64,000 nucleotides of DNA from CAYGWX01 sp964353855 [NCBI: uncultured bacterium] (GCA_964353855.1 CAYGWX010000006.1:1-64000); one strand, 5' to 3'. Counted from the first letter of the stretch, positions 23,295 to 34,329 are shown. Numbers and translations: made by a program. Notes: generated by a model from the sequence alone, not told the origin.

Positions 23295-24710
23295 TTAAAA
23301 GGCCCCCGGAGCATGGAAGGCTTCCATCTTCTCCCCGTAGTACTGGTTGAGGTGCTTGGACTGGATGCGCTTGAGCTCGGTCATGGGCAGGTGTTTGGAG
23401 AGGAGCGACCAGCCGATGGACAGCGTCTCGACGATGGAGCGGTCGGCATCCCCCTGGTTCACGAAGTGATCCTCGAACTCCTGGGCGAAGGCCAGGTACT
23501 TCCGGTCCAGCTCGGTCAGGGCCTCCTCCCCGATGATCGCCACCAGGCGCCGGAGATCCAGGCCATTGGTGTAGGCGGCGTAGAGCTGGTTGGCCAGCTC
23601 GCGGTGATCCTCCCTGGTGCGGTCCTTGCCGATCCCGGAGTTCATCAGCCGGGACAGGGACAGGGGGGCGTCCACGGGCGGGAAAACCCCGGCCCGGTGA
23701 AGACGCCGGGAGAGGATGATCTGGCCCTCGGTGATGTAGCCCGTGAGGTCCGGGATGGGGTGGGTCTTGTCGTCGTCCGGCATGGTCAGGATCGGGAACT
23801 GGGTGATCGAGCCCGGGCGCCCCTTGATCTTCCCGGCGCGCTCGTAGATCGAGGCCAGGTCCGTGTACATATACCCGGGATAGCCCCGCCGGCCGGGGAT
23901 CTCCTCGCGGGCCGTGGCGATCTCGCGCAGGGCTTCGCAGTAGTTGGTCATGTCCGTCAGGACGACCAGGACATGCAGGCCGTGGTCGTAGGCCAGGTGC
24001 TCGGCCACGGTCAGGGCGCAGCGCGGGGTGAGCAGACGCTCGATGGTCGGGTCGTCGGCCAGGTTCATGAAGATGACCGACTTGGCCAGGGCGCCCCGGC
24101 GGTCGAACTCGTTGGTGAAGAACGCCGCTTCCCGGGCCGTGATCCCCATCGCCGCGAACACCACCGCGAACTCCTCTTTCTCGCCCAAGACCTTGGCGTT
24201 GCGCACGATCTGGGCCGCGATCTCATTGGCCGGGAGCCCGGCCCCGGAGAAGATGGGCAGCTTCTGGCCCCGCACCAGGGTGTTCAGGCCGTCGATCGTG
24301 GAGATCCCGGTCTGGATGAACTCCGAAGGTTTCTCCCGGGCCGAGGGGTTCATCGGCTGGCCCGTGATCTCCAGGCGCTTCTCCGGAACGATGGGCGGAA
24401 GGCCGTCGATCGGGTCCCCCACCCCGTTGAACCGCCGGCCGATCATGTCCCGTGACACCCCGATCCGGGCCACGTCCTCGCGCAGGGAGATGGAGGTCTT
24501 GGCCAGGTCGATGCCGCGGGTCTCCTCCAGGATCTGGATCACCGCGAACCGCTCCCCCACCTCGATCGCCTGCCCGCCCTTCCGGGTGCCGTCCGGGAGA
24601 TGGATGTCCACCATCGCTCCGTAGGACAGATGCTTCGAGGCGCCCTCCACGAAAAGCAGGGGGCCGGAGACGTACGTGACGCTCTGAAAGTTACGGGTGA
24701 TCAAGTCCAT
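23295..24710 (-). CDS. atpB: V/A-type ATPase subunit B
   Basis: The 471-residue regulatory, non-catalytic subunit alternates with A in the V1/A1 hexamer. It shows the expected degenerate nucleotide site with no Walker A lysine, plus [37 protein letters not shown] and [22 protein letters not shown]. It starts 25 bp after subunit A. Identification is confident. Confidence 0.95.
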   Translation of the reverse strand: MDLITRNFQSVTYVSGPLLFVEGASKHLSYGAMVDIHLPDGTRKGGQAIEVGERFAVIQILEETRGIDLAKTSISLREDVARIGVSRDMIGRRFNGVGDPIDGLPPIVPEKRLEITGQPMNPSAREKPSEFIQTGISTIDGLNTLVRGQKLPIFSGAGLPANEIAAQIVRNAKVLGEKEEFAVVFAAMGITAREAAFFTNEFDRRGALAKSVIFMNLADDPTIERLLTPRCALTVAEHLAYDHGLHVLVVLTDMTNYCEALREIATAREEIPGRRGYPGYMYTDLASIYERAGKIKGRPGSITQFPILTMPDDDKTHPIPDLTGYITEGQIILSRRLHRAGVFPPVDAPLSLSRLMNSGIGKDRTREDHRELANQLYAAYTNGLDLRRLVAIIGEEALTELDRKYLAFAQEFEDHFVNQGDADRSIVETLSIGWSLLSKHLPMTELKRIQSKHLNQYYGEKMEAFHAPGAF

Positions 24711-24735
24711 GACGAAGCCTCCATGGGTTCCATGA

Positions 24736-26475
<1,740 letters not shown>

Positions 26476-26520
26476 GAGGTTGCCTTATGATTGAAGAGAT
26501 AAGGGATGGATTACGCTCAT

Positions 26521-28956
26521 CTATCGCCACGCGGGAAGCGTCCTCCCCTGCGGATCCATCCAGCAGGGCGCCCAGGCCAAGGCCACCAGGCGCACGCTGA
26601 TATCGGATTTCCTGGGCCGGAGCGTGACGGTCTCCAGGGTTTCGGTCAGGGGATCGGTCTTCGCGCTGAGCGCCTCGACCTCGGCTTGAAACCGGGCGTC
26701 GAGGTCAGCCGTCTGTTTCTTGACGGACTCGACGGTGTCTTCGGCGCGACCGATGTCCTGGGATTCCTTTAAGGAACGGCTGACGCCGCGGGCCGCGGTC
26801 GTGGCCCGCCCCAAGGTCGCGGCCTTGAGGGCCTTCCGGCCCATGATGGCCCCGAGCAACGTGGCCCCGACCGAGATCGCGGTCTGCATCTTCTGTTGTT
26901 TGGCCTGCTCGGCCTCGCGGTCCACGGTCTGTTGGGCACGGCGGAGCCGCTCCTCTAAGGCGACTTTCTTGGGGGCGTACTTCTGCCTCAGGGCCTCGGT
27001 CATCCGGTCGCGCTTCTCCCGAGAGACCTGCTGGAGGCAGATGCGGAAATCCCGCTCGGTCTCTCCGGGATTGGAAAAGGCCTGGAGGGCCGGGCTCCTG
27101 AAAATATCGGTTTTACGGTTTCCGTAAACCCAGGCCGAGAAATCTTTGCTCCATCCTTCATAGCTTTTCGCCCTCCCGGCCAGGGAAGGCAGATCGGCGA
27201 ACTGGGCTTCTTCGCGCGGAGACTTCTCCAGATCGGACAAGGTTACCGGGGCTTCGTCCCCCTTCTCCCAGGCCACCGGGACCGCCTCATCCGTGACCGG
27301 CGTCGTGAACACCGAATCGCAAGAGAAGTCCACTTTAGACCTGGCATCCAGGAGCCGGACCTGGGCGGCGCCCAGAACCCGAGGCTGATAGACCAGCACG
27401 CTGCCTTGGGGCTGAGGGCCGCGGACCGGAATGAAGTATTCCGGGACTCCCGGAGGAAGGACCGGGCGCACGCTGCCTTTGGGCTTCGCGAACTCAGGGA
27501 CGACCGCAGAGGTCTCGGGAGCCATCCCAGGAGGAAGGGCCTGTTTCCGCGGATCCATCAGGGTTTTTATCTGTTCCCGAGTGAGAGGACCGCGGAGATA
27601 GGACATGGCCCAGCGGGATTCAAAGACCTCCGGGGCATCCTCGTGGACATTGTGCAGCAGGAAGATGCGGTTTCCGAGCCCGGCCAGGATCTGGCCCGTT
27701 TTGTCCTTATCGAACGCCGCTCCGCTTGAAGCCGCCGCCCCCTCCAGACCTTCCAAGACGCGGGCTTTATCGCGCTCGGTCTGCAGGCGTCCGAGGAACC
27801 AGGTCCCGGCATTGGAGAGCCCCTTGTAGTCCAGGTCCACCGGATTCTGGGTGGCGAGAACGATTCCCAGCCCGAAGGCCCGGGCCTGCTTGAGGAGCGT
27901 GAGCATCGGACCTTTGGAGGCCGGGTTGGCGACCGGAGGGAAAAAGCCGAAGATCTCGTCCATGTACAGGAGGGCGCGCAGGCTCGTGGTGCCGGACTGG
28001 GTGCGCATCCATCCCAGGGTCTGGTTCAAGAGGAGCGAGACGAAGAACATCCTCTCGGCATCCCCGAGATGCGCGATGGAAAAGATCGCCACCCGCGGCT
28101 TGCCCTCAGGGGTGTGCAGGATGGGTCCCAGGTCTAAGGCCTCTCCCTGAAGCCAGAGGTCGAAGCCCGGAGCCGCGAGGAGGTTATTGAGAAGCACCAC
28201 CAGTTCGAACCGATCCTTTGAAGGGTAGAAGCCCTCGAGGTCCAGCGCGCCGATGCGCGAGAAGGGCGGCTTCTGGATGTGCTGGATGAGGGTTGCGAGG
28301 TCGAGGTTCTGACCCAACTTCCAGATCGTTTCCAGGATCGTGGCGATGAGAATGTGCTCACGGCTCTTCAAGGGGTCGGCCGGAATGCCCACCAAGCCGA
28401 GGAGGCTCGTGGCCGTGATCCCGATGCGCTCGCGAAGCCATTCGATGTCTTCCATAACCGCCTTGGGTGGCGAGGCAAAGGTGGACAGGATGGAGACCGG
28501 TATCCCGGCCCGGCTTCCCGGGGTATATATCGCGAAATCGGCGGCATCGCGCAGGCGCTGGATGCGGGCGCCGTCCTGACCCCATTCCGCCAGTCCCTTC
28601 TTCCACAGGTCAGCCTGCAGCTGGGAGTATTCCGAAACCGAGAAGCCCTTCTTTTGTGCCTCCTCGGCGTTGACCCAGGGAGCGAAGTCCTCGCCGCGCA
28701 ACCGGGGAAAGGTCAGCAACAAATCCGCGAGGTCGCCTTTGGGATCGATGACGATGGCCGGGATGCCATCCAAGGCGGCTTCCTCGATGAGGTTGACGCA
28801 TAACCCCGTCTTTCCGCTGCCGGTCATGCCCACGCAAACCGCATGGGTGACCAGGTCCTTGGAGTCGTACAGGAGCCAGCCCTCCCTGGGTTTTTGAGCC
28901 TGAAGGTCGTAGGGTCGCCCGAGGTAGAAAACCCCTAATTTTTCAAAGTCCGGCAT
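26521..28956 (-). CDS. HerA/VirB4-like ATPase embedded in the V-ATPase operon
   Basis: The 811-residue P-loop ATPase has Walker A GMTGSGKTGLCVNLIEE (about 43-50), DPKGDLADLL, a Walker B/DE box ALLYMDEIFGFFPP (about 330) and a sensor ATQNPVDLDYKG (about 367), as in HerA/DUF87-type translocase-like proteins. The C-terminal 250 residues add a coiled coil and a short glycine/alanine-rich hydrophobic segment (ISVGATLLGAIMG). It has no expected role in ATP synthesis. It lies between subunits F and A with tight spacing (6 bp from the upstream membrane protein). DNA, protein-export or assembly roles are all possible. Confidence 0.7.
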   Translation of the reverse strand: MPDFEKLGVFYLGRPYDLQAQKPREGWLLYDSKDLVTHAVCVGMTGSGKTGLCVNLIEEAALDGIPAIVIDPKGDLADLLLTFPRLRGEDFAPWVNAEEAQKKGFSVSEYSQLQADLWKKGLAEWGQDGARIQRLRDAADFAIYTPGSRAGIPVSILSTFASPPKAVMEDIEWLRERIGITATSLLGLVGIPADPLKSREHILIATILETIWKLGQNLDLATLIQHIQKPPFSRIGALDLEGFYPSKDRFELVVLLNNLLAAPGFDLWLQGEALDLGPILHTPEGKPRVAIFSIAHLGDAERMFFVSLLLNQTLGWMRTQSGTTSLRALLYMDEIFGFFPPVANPASKGPMLTLLKQARAFGLGIVLATQNPVDLDYKGLSNAGTWFLGRLQTERDKARVLEGLEGAAASSGAAFDKDKTGQILAGLGNRIFLLHNVHEDAPEVFESRWAMSYLRGPLTREQIKTLMDPRKQALPPGMAPETSAVVPEFAKPKGSVRPVLPPGVPEYFIPVRGPQPQGSVLVYQPRVLGAAQVRLLDARSKVDFSCDSVFTTPVTDEAVPVAWEKGDEAPVTLSDLEKSPREEAQFADLPSLAGRAKSYEGWSKDFSAWVYGNRKTDIFRSPALQAFSNPGETERDFRICLQQVSREKRDRMTEALRQKYAPKKVALEERLRRAQQTVDREAEQAKQQKMQTAISVGATLLGAIMGRKALKAATLGRATTAARGVSRSLKESQDIGRAEDTVESVKKQTADLDARFQAEVEALSAKTDPLTETLETVTLRPRKSDISVRLVALAWAPCWMDPQGRTLPAWR

Positions 28957-28962
28957 TTGATA

Positions 28963-29478
28963 TCACTCCACGTTCGGCTTGACTTGGGTCGTATCCTTTT
29001 GAATCTCCGGCTTCCGTTCCTCGTCCTGGGGCTGGAAACCGCTCCTGATCTCGGTGTGACGGATCATCCCGCCCAGGTGTCCGGTCCAAACCATCATCCC
29101 TCCTACGACGAGGGCGAGGATGAAGACAGTGGCGATGAGCCAGGAGGGAAGGGCTTTGGAGCGGCGGAAAGCGAGCCATCCCACGAGACAGAGGAGTCCT
29201 AAAATCTCGATTCCGAAGAGCGAGAGCTTTGCAAAATCCTCATGGGGGGCGATGAACTGCTCTGAGACCCCGGGAAGGCCCTCGATAACCTTCTCGGCCG
29301 GCTGGCCCGTGAAAAAGACGGGTAGGGCAAACAAGGCGAGAACGACCAAGGCCCAGAGGCTGACCCGTTTGAGCTCTTCGCTATGCTTGAAGATCCCAAC
29401 CAGAAGCAAAACGATGCTGAACGCCGTCCCCAAGATGGGGATATGATTAAGCAGGAGATGGAGCTGTGCCGGATTCAA
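28963..29478 (-). CDS. Four-helix membrane protein in the V-ATPase operon
   Basis: The 171-residue protein has four hydrophobic segments (about 11-28, 38-57, 89-107, 116-132) and a polar C-terminal tail. The N-terminus LHLLLNHIPILG and the late GHLGGMIRHTEIR include histidines placed near membrane edges, which could bind haem or metal. It is commonly seen as a hypothetical protein. It starts 7 bp after subunit F and ends 6 bp before the HerA-like gene, so it is part of the same transcript. Confidence 0.6.
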   Translation of the reverse strand: MNPAQLHLLLNHIPILGTAFSIVLLLVGIFKHSEELKRVSLWALVVLALFALPVFFTGQPAEKVIEGLPGVSEQFIAPHEDFAKLSLFGIEILGLLCLVGWLAFRRSKALPSWLIATVFILALVVGGMMVWTGHLGGMIRHTEIRSGFQPQDEERKPEIQKDTTQVKPNVE

Positions 29479-29485
29479 GGATTCC

Positions 29486-29848
29486 TCACTTTAGTTTAAC
29501 ATAGTAGCCGATGCAGGACTTCACCAGTTCGGAAAGATAGGCCTCGCCCTCGGCGCGGTCTATCTTGAGACGCGAGGCCGGAAAGGGGACGACCACGGGC
29601 AGGGGTTCCTTCTCCAGGAGCCTGGCTAACTCGCGGTCGGGGTCCTTGAGGTAGTCCTCGCTGACGGCCACCAGGCCGTATTCCCCGGTCTCGAAGAACG
29701 ATTTCAACAGCCGCGCGGCCTCCACGGCATCTCCCGGCGAGAACACCTCCACCCCGGCCAGGCGGAAACCCGTGGCGAGCTCGGAATCGGTGATGACGGC
29801 CAGCTTGGAATTTTTGATTTTTGATTTTTGATTTTTGATTTCCACCAT
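29486..29848 (-). CDS. atpF: V/A-type ATPase subunit F
   Basis: The product is 120 residues. The core KLAVITDSELATGFRLAGVEV and the C-terminal segment match subunit F of the central stalk. The N-terminal 14 residues (VEIKNQKSKIKNSK) are encoded by four exact copies of the heptamer TTTTTGA and have no family counterpart. ATG 29848 is in frame; a second ATG seven bases upstream (29855) is in another frame and would enter this frame if one heptamer were lost. It is preceded by subunit C with an 11-bp gap. Confidence 0.85.
   Translation of the reverse strand: MVEIKNQKSKIKNSKLAVITDSELATGFRLAGVEVFSPGDAVEAARLLKSFFETGEYGLVAVSEDYLKDPDRELARLLEKEPLPVVVPFPASRLKIDRAEGEAYLSELVKSCIGYYVKLK
29811..29838. repeat. 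Heptanucleotide repeat (TTTTTGA)x4 in the atpF start
   Basis: Four perfect tandem copies lie inside the first codons of subunit F. Because seven is not a multiple of three, gain or loss of one unit shifts the frame. The two candidate ATGs before it are themselves in a 7-bp duplication (GGATGGT twice). Confidence 0.9.
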
Positions 29849-29859
29849 CCACCATCCAC

Positions 29860-30957
29860 TCAAAGAAGCAATAACTCTTTTTCCATCTCGGCCTGAGAGA
29901 GGCCGTAGGCCTTTCCCCGGGCGATGAGCCGCAGATTGGTGACCTCGATGGTCTTCATCCCGAGGTAGCCGACGGGGATATTTATCGCCAGAGGGTCGCC
30001 CCGGTAAAGCCTGGCGCACCTCAAAGCGAAGGCACGGGAGAGGGCGCGTTCGAAGGCCGCCTCGTCCCCCCGGCCTGCCCTCGGACTTTCGGGGCCCCCC
30101 GGCTTCTCCGGGAGATGGAGAGAGGAAGGGGCCAGGGCGAGGGCTTGGATGAAGCTTTCGGCGCGGGCCAGGGCCAGAAAGTGCCGCTCCAAAATCCTCT
30201 CCCCTCCCGGCACCCAATACCTCGCGAGCGGACCTTCCTCCAGGGCTTCCCCTCTGAGCCGTAGCGCAGTCCCTAAGTTCAGGACGTCGACCTGTTCTTT
30301 CAGGATTCCGCGGATCTTGGCCACGTTCCGGTCTCCCTTCTTCACCGTCTCAAGGCCGGCCGAGATATAAAACCGGTCCAGGGCCAATTCTAAGTTCGCC
30401 AGGCTGTTGTCCTCTGCATAGGCGGAAAGGGCCTTGGTCAGGGGCCGGGCGAAGGGGCTCCTCCAGGTAGCCAGCATATCGGCCACGGCCTTCGCGTCCT
30501 CGGCTTCTGCCAATTCCGAAATCCGGGCCTCGTCCAGGCGCCCGGCGGGCACCACGCCGGACAGGATGTCGGACTTGGAGAGCCGGGTGTGCTTGCCCCG
30601 GAGGACGGCCTTGATGTTCTCCAGGTCCCAGCGCTCCAGGATTACTCCGAGAAGTTCGCCGGCCCTGCCGTCGGCAAAGCTGAGGAGTTTCGCCGAAGTG
30701 CGGCAGAGGTTGCGGCGGAGGCCCTCCTCCACAGCGGAAAGGCCGAGGGGGCCGGGGGGCCCCGAAAGTCCGAGGGCAGGCCGGGGGGCACGGGAGAAGG
30801 CCTCCCCAAGGTCCTTGCCGAAGTCCGTGGAGCCCAGGGTGTCAGCAAAGGCTGTTAGGTCCCGCGCTGCGAGAAGTTCGTATAGCGTCTCACGCGAGAG
30901 CAGGCGGCTCTTCATCGCCCTCACGCGGGCATTGATGTAGCCGTAATCTGAAGACAT
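29860..30957 (-). CDS. atpC: V/A-type ATPase subunit C
   Basis: The 365-residue subunit (AtpC/AhaC, homologue of eukaryotic d) forms the socket linking the rotor to the membrane ring. It starts SDYGYINARVRAMKSRLLS and contains LERWDLENIKAVLRGKH and YLGMKTIEVTNLRLIARGKAYGL. ATG 30957 is chosen because homology begins there; the longer frame would include an AT-rich non-coding hairpin. Confidence 0.9.
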   Translation of the reverse strand: MSSDYGYINARVRAMKSRLLSRETLYELLAARDLTAFADTLGSTDFGKDLGEAFSRAPRPALGLSGPPGPLGLSAVEEGLRRNLCRTSAKLLSFADGRAGELLGVILERWDLENIKAVLRGKHTRLSKSDILSGVVPAGRLDEARISELAEAEDAKAVADMLATWRSPFARPLTKALSAYAEDNSLANLELALDRFYISAGLETVKKGDRNVAKIRGILKEQVDVLNLGTALRLRGEALEEGPLARYWVPGGERILERHFLALARAESFIQALALAPSSLHLPEKPGGPESPRAGRGDEAAFERALSRAFALRCARLYRGDPLAINIPVGYLGMKTIEVTNLRLIARGKAYGLSQAEMEKELLLL

Positions 30958-30980
30958 CTGATTATTGAAGATTGTAATGA

Positions 30981-31030
30981 ATTGTAATGTATTGTAACGT
31001 GTCGTTAATGATATTACCATACATTACAAT
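30981..31030 (-). promoter_or_regulatory. AT-rich hairpin between atpE and atpC
   Basis: TTGTAATGTATTGTAA (30982..30997) pairs with TTACCATACATTACAA (31014..31029) at 15 of 16 positions around a 16-nt loop, and the flanking A/T extends it. It is strikingly AT-rich for this genome and is set 24 nt before the atpC start. An mRNA-processing, attenuation or repressor site is possible. Confidence 0.6.
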
Positions 31031-31058
31031 ACATCACTCTTCTTGAGAGCCCTTAGAC

Positions 31059-31658
31059 TTACGGGTTGAAGAGCAACTTGCCGATCTCGACCCGCAGGGT
31101 CTTACCAGCGAGATCGAGCCGGGCTTCGAAGGTGTTCAGGATGACGAGCCTGCCGTCCCCCGAAACGAGCTTGGCCCCATGCCGAATCTCGGCATTGGCC
31201 CTGACCTCAGCCTGAAGGTTCCTCTCCTTCAGGAAGGCCTGGACCACGCCCAGGTCCTCCAGGCTGACCTCCAGGGCGAACGGTTCCCCCAGATCCGGAA
31301 GGGCTTCCTCGATGAGCTTAAGGAGAAGCCTGTCCCCGTCCCGGCCCTCCATCCGCTTTCCGAGCTCAACCTCGGCGTCCTCAAAGGCTTTGGCGAGAAG
31401 CGCCTCCTTGGTGCGCAGCAGCAGGTCGGCAGCCTTGAGATTGGCCCCGCCCAGCACCCGCAGCCGCTCCGAGGCCATCTCGGACTCAGCCGCGGCCCGG
31501 CGGTCCTCCTTAAATTCGCGGGCCTCCCTATGGGCCTTCTCGACGATCTCCTGGGCCTCGGCCCGGGCTTGGGCCAGAAGCGTTTGCTGCTCCTCCTGGG
31601 CCTCTTTGGCCAGGGCCTCCAGGAGCCCCCCCGTTCCGAGGGCCGGCTGTGATTCCAT
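31059..31658 (-). CDS. atpE: V/A-type ATPase subunit E
   Basis: This is a 199-residue peripheral-stalk subunit. The N-terminal half is an Ala/Glu-rich helix (EALAKEAQEEQQTLLAQARA), and the C-terminal globular half contains RHGAKLVSGDGRLVILNTFEARL, typical of subunit E. It pairs with subunit H to form the stator. It starts 22 bp after subunit K. Confidence 0.9.
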   Translation of the reverse strand: MESQPALGTGGLLEALAKEAQEEQQTLLAQARAEAQEIVEKAHREAREFKEDRRAAAESEMASERLRVLGGANLKAADLLLRTKEALLAKAFEDAEVELGKRMEGRDGDRLLLKLIEEALPDLGEPFALEVSLEDLGVVQAFLKERNLQAEVRANAEIRHGAKLVSGDGRLVILNTFEARLDLAGKTLRVEIGKLLFNP

Positions 31659-31680
31659 GATGCTGATTCTGGTTCTTAGG

Positions 31681-32028
31681 CTACTTCAAGATGAAGATGA
31701 TCAGCACGGCCACCACGAAGCCCAGGATGATCATGGTCTCGGGGATGGCCTCGAGGATGATCATCGACCCAATCAGTTCTGGCTTCTCGGCGAGAGCCCC
31801 GGCCGCGGCCGCGCCGATCCGACTCTGGGCCCAGCCCGAGGCCAGGGCCGAAAGCCCCACGGCCAGGGCTGCGGCCAAGCCGAGGAGGCCGGCCCTCAGC
31901 GGGCTGGATTCCTGTTTCTCTCCGGGCCCGCCCGCAGTCTGGGCGCCTTTCTCCTGGGCCAGGGCCAAGCCGGTCAACAAGAGCCCGGCCAAGAGGGACA
32001 AAACGAGCACACAAAGGGCCGTCTTCAA
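31681..32028 (-). CDS. atpK: V/A-type ATPase subunit K (membrane ring c subunit)
   Basis: The protein of about 115 residues has a cleavable-looking leader (KTALCVLVLSLLAGLLLTGLA) and two membrane helices. The second helix carries the ion-binding glutamate in AIPETMIILGFVVAVLI. It is a short two-helix form rather than the four-helix duplicated type. TTG 32028 is chosen because GAGGAGG precedes it and it overlaps the stop of subunit I. Confidence 0.85.
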   Translation of the reverse strand: MKTALCVLVLSLLAGLLLTGLALAQEKGAQTAGGPGEKQESSPLRAGLLGLAAALAVGLSALASGWAQSRIGAAAAGALAEKPELIGSMIILEAIPETMIILGFVVAVLIIFILK

Positions 32029-33905
32029 GGCGTTATTCCTCCTCGTTTGAAGGGTTTGTACTCTTTTCCCCCGGGCTTGTAGAACTTGCCGAAGAATTCT
32101 ACGTAATGCAGACGGGCGGACTGGATGGTGGGGCTGAAGGCCAGGGCCAGGTTGATGGCGTGGATCAGGGCCGCGATGATCACCCCGATGACGATGTTGC
32201 CCACCATTCCGGCGAACATGTTGGCCACGAACGCCAGGTAAACCGAGGCCACGCCCACAGCCATCAGACGGGCGTAGGAGAGCATGTTCCCTACGAAGGA
32301 CAGGAGCTCGATGACGATGAGCGGGCCCTTGAGATAGAGAAGCACCGGAATCGAGATGACCAGAGCCGCGACGGCCGGGAACATCCCTGCGGGAAAGGCC
32401 CTGGCCAGGGCTGCGATCAGGGTGAACAGTCCGGTCAGCGCCAGGAGAATGGCCGGGACCTCGATGATCTCGTGGACATGCCTGAGGCGAAGGGCGTTCA
32501 CGAAATTGAGCACGAACCCCAGGGTCACGTGGGCCACGCCGATGCTCACGGCGACGACCAGGAGGGGAATGAGCGCGGTCATCCGATTCCACTCGATCCC
32601 CAACAGGGTCACGGGATGGAGCCAGCCCAGACGCTCGAAGAAATCCCCCAAGAACTCCCCGAACACGAAGCCAAACAGGATGGTGTAGGAACCGCAGATG
32701 ATCATGACCTTGCCGACCGGCTGGACCATGAGTTTGCTCCTGAACTTGAGAAGCATCCAGAGCCCGAAGCCCAGGATGATGAGGCCGTAGGCGATGTCGC
32801 CCATGATCAGGCCGAAGAAGATCGGAAAGAAGAGGGCGAAATAGGGCGTGGGGTCCACGGTGCCGTATTGGGGAGGCTGGAGGATCCTGATGAAGAGCTC
32901 GAACGGCCTGACCAGGGGGTGGTTCTGCAGAAGAACGGGCGGCTCCTCCTTCAGGTCCTGGCCGTGCGAAGGACGGCAGGTTGTAGTCTTCACGACCAGG
33001 CTTTCGCCGAAACGGGCTCGGAGCTTGTCTTTGAGTCCGGGGGAAGACTTGGACGGGACATACCCCGTCAGGATGAAGGTCTTCCGGGTCTCCCCGAAAC
33101 TTTTCAGGACCTCGCTTCGCGCCAGCCGGTCCCGCAGCTCAAGGGCGATCCCCGAGAGACGGGGCTTTGCGTCCCGAGAGAGCTTTTCAAGATCGGACTG
33201 GACCCTGGCGATCTCTCCGGGCAGGTCGCGCCTTCTCCCTTCCAGGGCCCGGACTGCATCGGCCATGGGCATCCCCGAGACCGAGGAGGGAAGCCTGATC
33301 TCGTTCACCCCCTGCTTCACGAACAGGGAGCGGATCTTCTCCCGGTCCGACTTCCGGAAGGCCACCACGGCGCCCAGGGTCCTGGGGTCCACCTCCCGGG
33401 AGAAGACCAGGGCCCGCCCCTCGGTCAGCCGGAGGAGCTCCGCACGGAGAGCTTCCAGCACTGGAGCTTTGCGCTTCTCCAGGGTGAAGCCGATCGCCTC
33501 GAAATTCCTGCTCGTCTCCAGGGGGGCCAGGAGCGGGGCCAGGATGCGCACGGCCTCGGCATAGGCTTCCACGATCCCGCGCTCGTCCTCCAGCTCTACC
33601 CTCTGCTTGGTCAGGGCGCGGGCCCTGGTTTCCGAATCCTGAACGAAGGCCTCCCAGGACTCCAGGGTTTCCTCCCCCGCCATTCCAAGCGCCTCAGCCC
33701 TGCCGGGAAGAAGGTTCAGGACCCCTTCCACCCGGGACAGAAGCTTCTCCTCAGGAGTGCTCCCCCGGGCCCCGGAGACCACGAGCCTCTCCCCTTCCTG
33801 GACCTCGGTGATGTGCACGGCGCCCTGGGCCTGGACCTCTTCCACGACCTCGCGCATCAGGGCCTTGGGCCCGACCACGAGCGCCCTGTCCATCCGGGCG
33901 ATCAT
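32025..33905 (-). CDS. atpI: V/A-type ATPase subunit I
   Basis: The 626-residue stator subunit has a cytoplasmic N-terminal half rich in coiled coil (about 1-330) and a membrane half with seven to eight helices. The segment PFELFIRILQPPQYGTVDPTPYFALFFPIFFGLIMGD is the family hallmark, and the late LSYARLMAVG carries the half-channel arginine. Its stop overlaps the TTG of subunit K, and its start overlaps the end of subunit H by 4 bp (ATGA). Confidence 0.95.
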   Translation of the reverse strand: MIARMDRALVVGPKALMREVVEEVQAQGAVHITEVQEGERLVVSGARGSTPEEKLLSRVEGVLNLLPGRAEALGMAGEETLESWEAFVQDSETRARALTKQRVELEDERGIVEAYAEAVRILAPLLAPLETSRNFEAIGFTLEKRKAPVLEALRAELLRLTEGRALVFSREVDPRTLGAVVAFRKSDREKIRSLFVKQGVNEIRLPSSVSGMPMADAVRALEGRRRDLPGEIARVQSDLEKLSRDAKPRLSGIALELRDRLARSEVLKSFGETRKTFILTGYVPSKSSPGLKDKLRARFGESLVVKTTTCRPSHGQDLKEEPPVLLQNHPLVRPFELFIRILQPPQYGTVDPTPYFALFFPIFFGLIMGDIAYGLIILGFGLWMLLKFRSKLMVQPVGKVMIICGSYTILFGFVFGEFLGDFFERLGWLHPVTLLGIEWNRMTALIPLLVVAVSIGVAHVTLGFVLNFVNALRLRHVHEIIEVPAILLALTGLFTLIAALARAFPAGMFPAVAALVISIPVLLYLKGPLIVIELLSFVGNMLSYARLMAVGVASVYLAFVANMFAGMVGNIVIGVIIAALIHAINLALAFSPTIQSARLHYVEFFGKFYKPGGKEYKPFKRGGITP

Positions 33906-34255
33906 TTGGGCAGGACCGTCTCCACGATGCGTCCCACGGCCTCGGGGGCGCGCTTCTCGGCCCTGGCCTTCAGGTCATTGGCCTCCTTCTGGGCTTTGGC
34001 CAGGATCTCCTTCTTCTGGTCCTCGAGCTCGCCCGCGACCTTGGCGCAATAGGCCTGGCCCTCCTCGTCAGCCTTCTTGCGAGCCTCGTCTATAATGGCC
34101 TGGGCTTTCTTTTCGGCCTCCTCCACAAGGGCTTTGGCCTCGGACCGGGCCGCCTCGGCCTGCCGCTCCAGTTCCTCCTCGCGGACCCGGATGTCCCGCA
34201 GGACCTGCTCGCTTCCGCTTTCCGTATGGGTCTCTGTTTTCTTAGCCACGCCCAT
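33902..34255 (-). CDS. atpH: V/A-type ATPase subunit H/G (peripheral stalk)
   Basis: The 117-residue protein is almost entirely coiled coil (EEELERQAEAARSEAKALVE, then AEKKAQAIIDEARKKADEE), matching the peripheral-stalk subunit that pairs with E. AGAGGTG precedes the ATG. It is the first gene of the V-ATPase operon, 75 bp downstream of a strong predicted promoter. Confidence 0.85.
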   Translation of the reverse strand: MGVAKKTETHTESGSEQVLRDIRVREEELERQAEAARSEAKALVEEAEKKAQAIIDEARKKADEEGQAYCAKVAGELEDQKKEILAKAQKEANDLKARAEKRAPEAVGRIVETVLPK

Positions 34256-34329
34256 TCACCTCTGAAATAGATTTCCGCTCCTCATCCTTGAAGTCAGGCC
34301 GGGAGCCCGAAGTTTGGCCTAAACACTAT

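Noticed and set aside
22362-24455. 697-codon open frame on the plus strand
   Set aside because: It is a shadow of V-ATPase subunits B and D and the TPR gene, with low-complexity composition and no family match.
32106-34052. 648-codon open frame on the plus strand
   Set aside because: It is the antisense shadow of V-ATPase subunit I.
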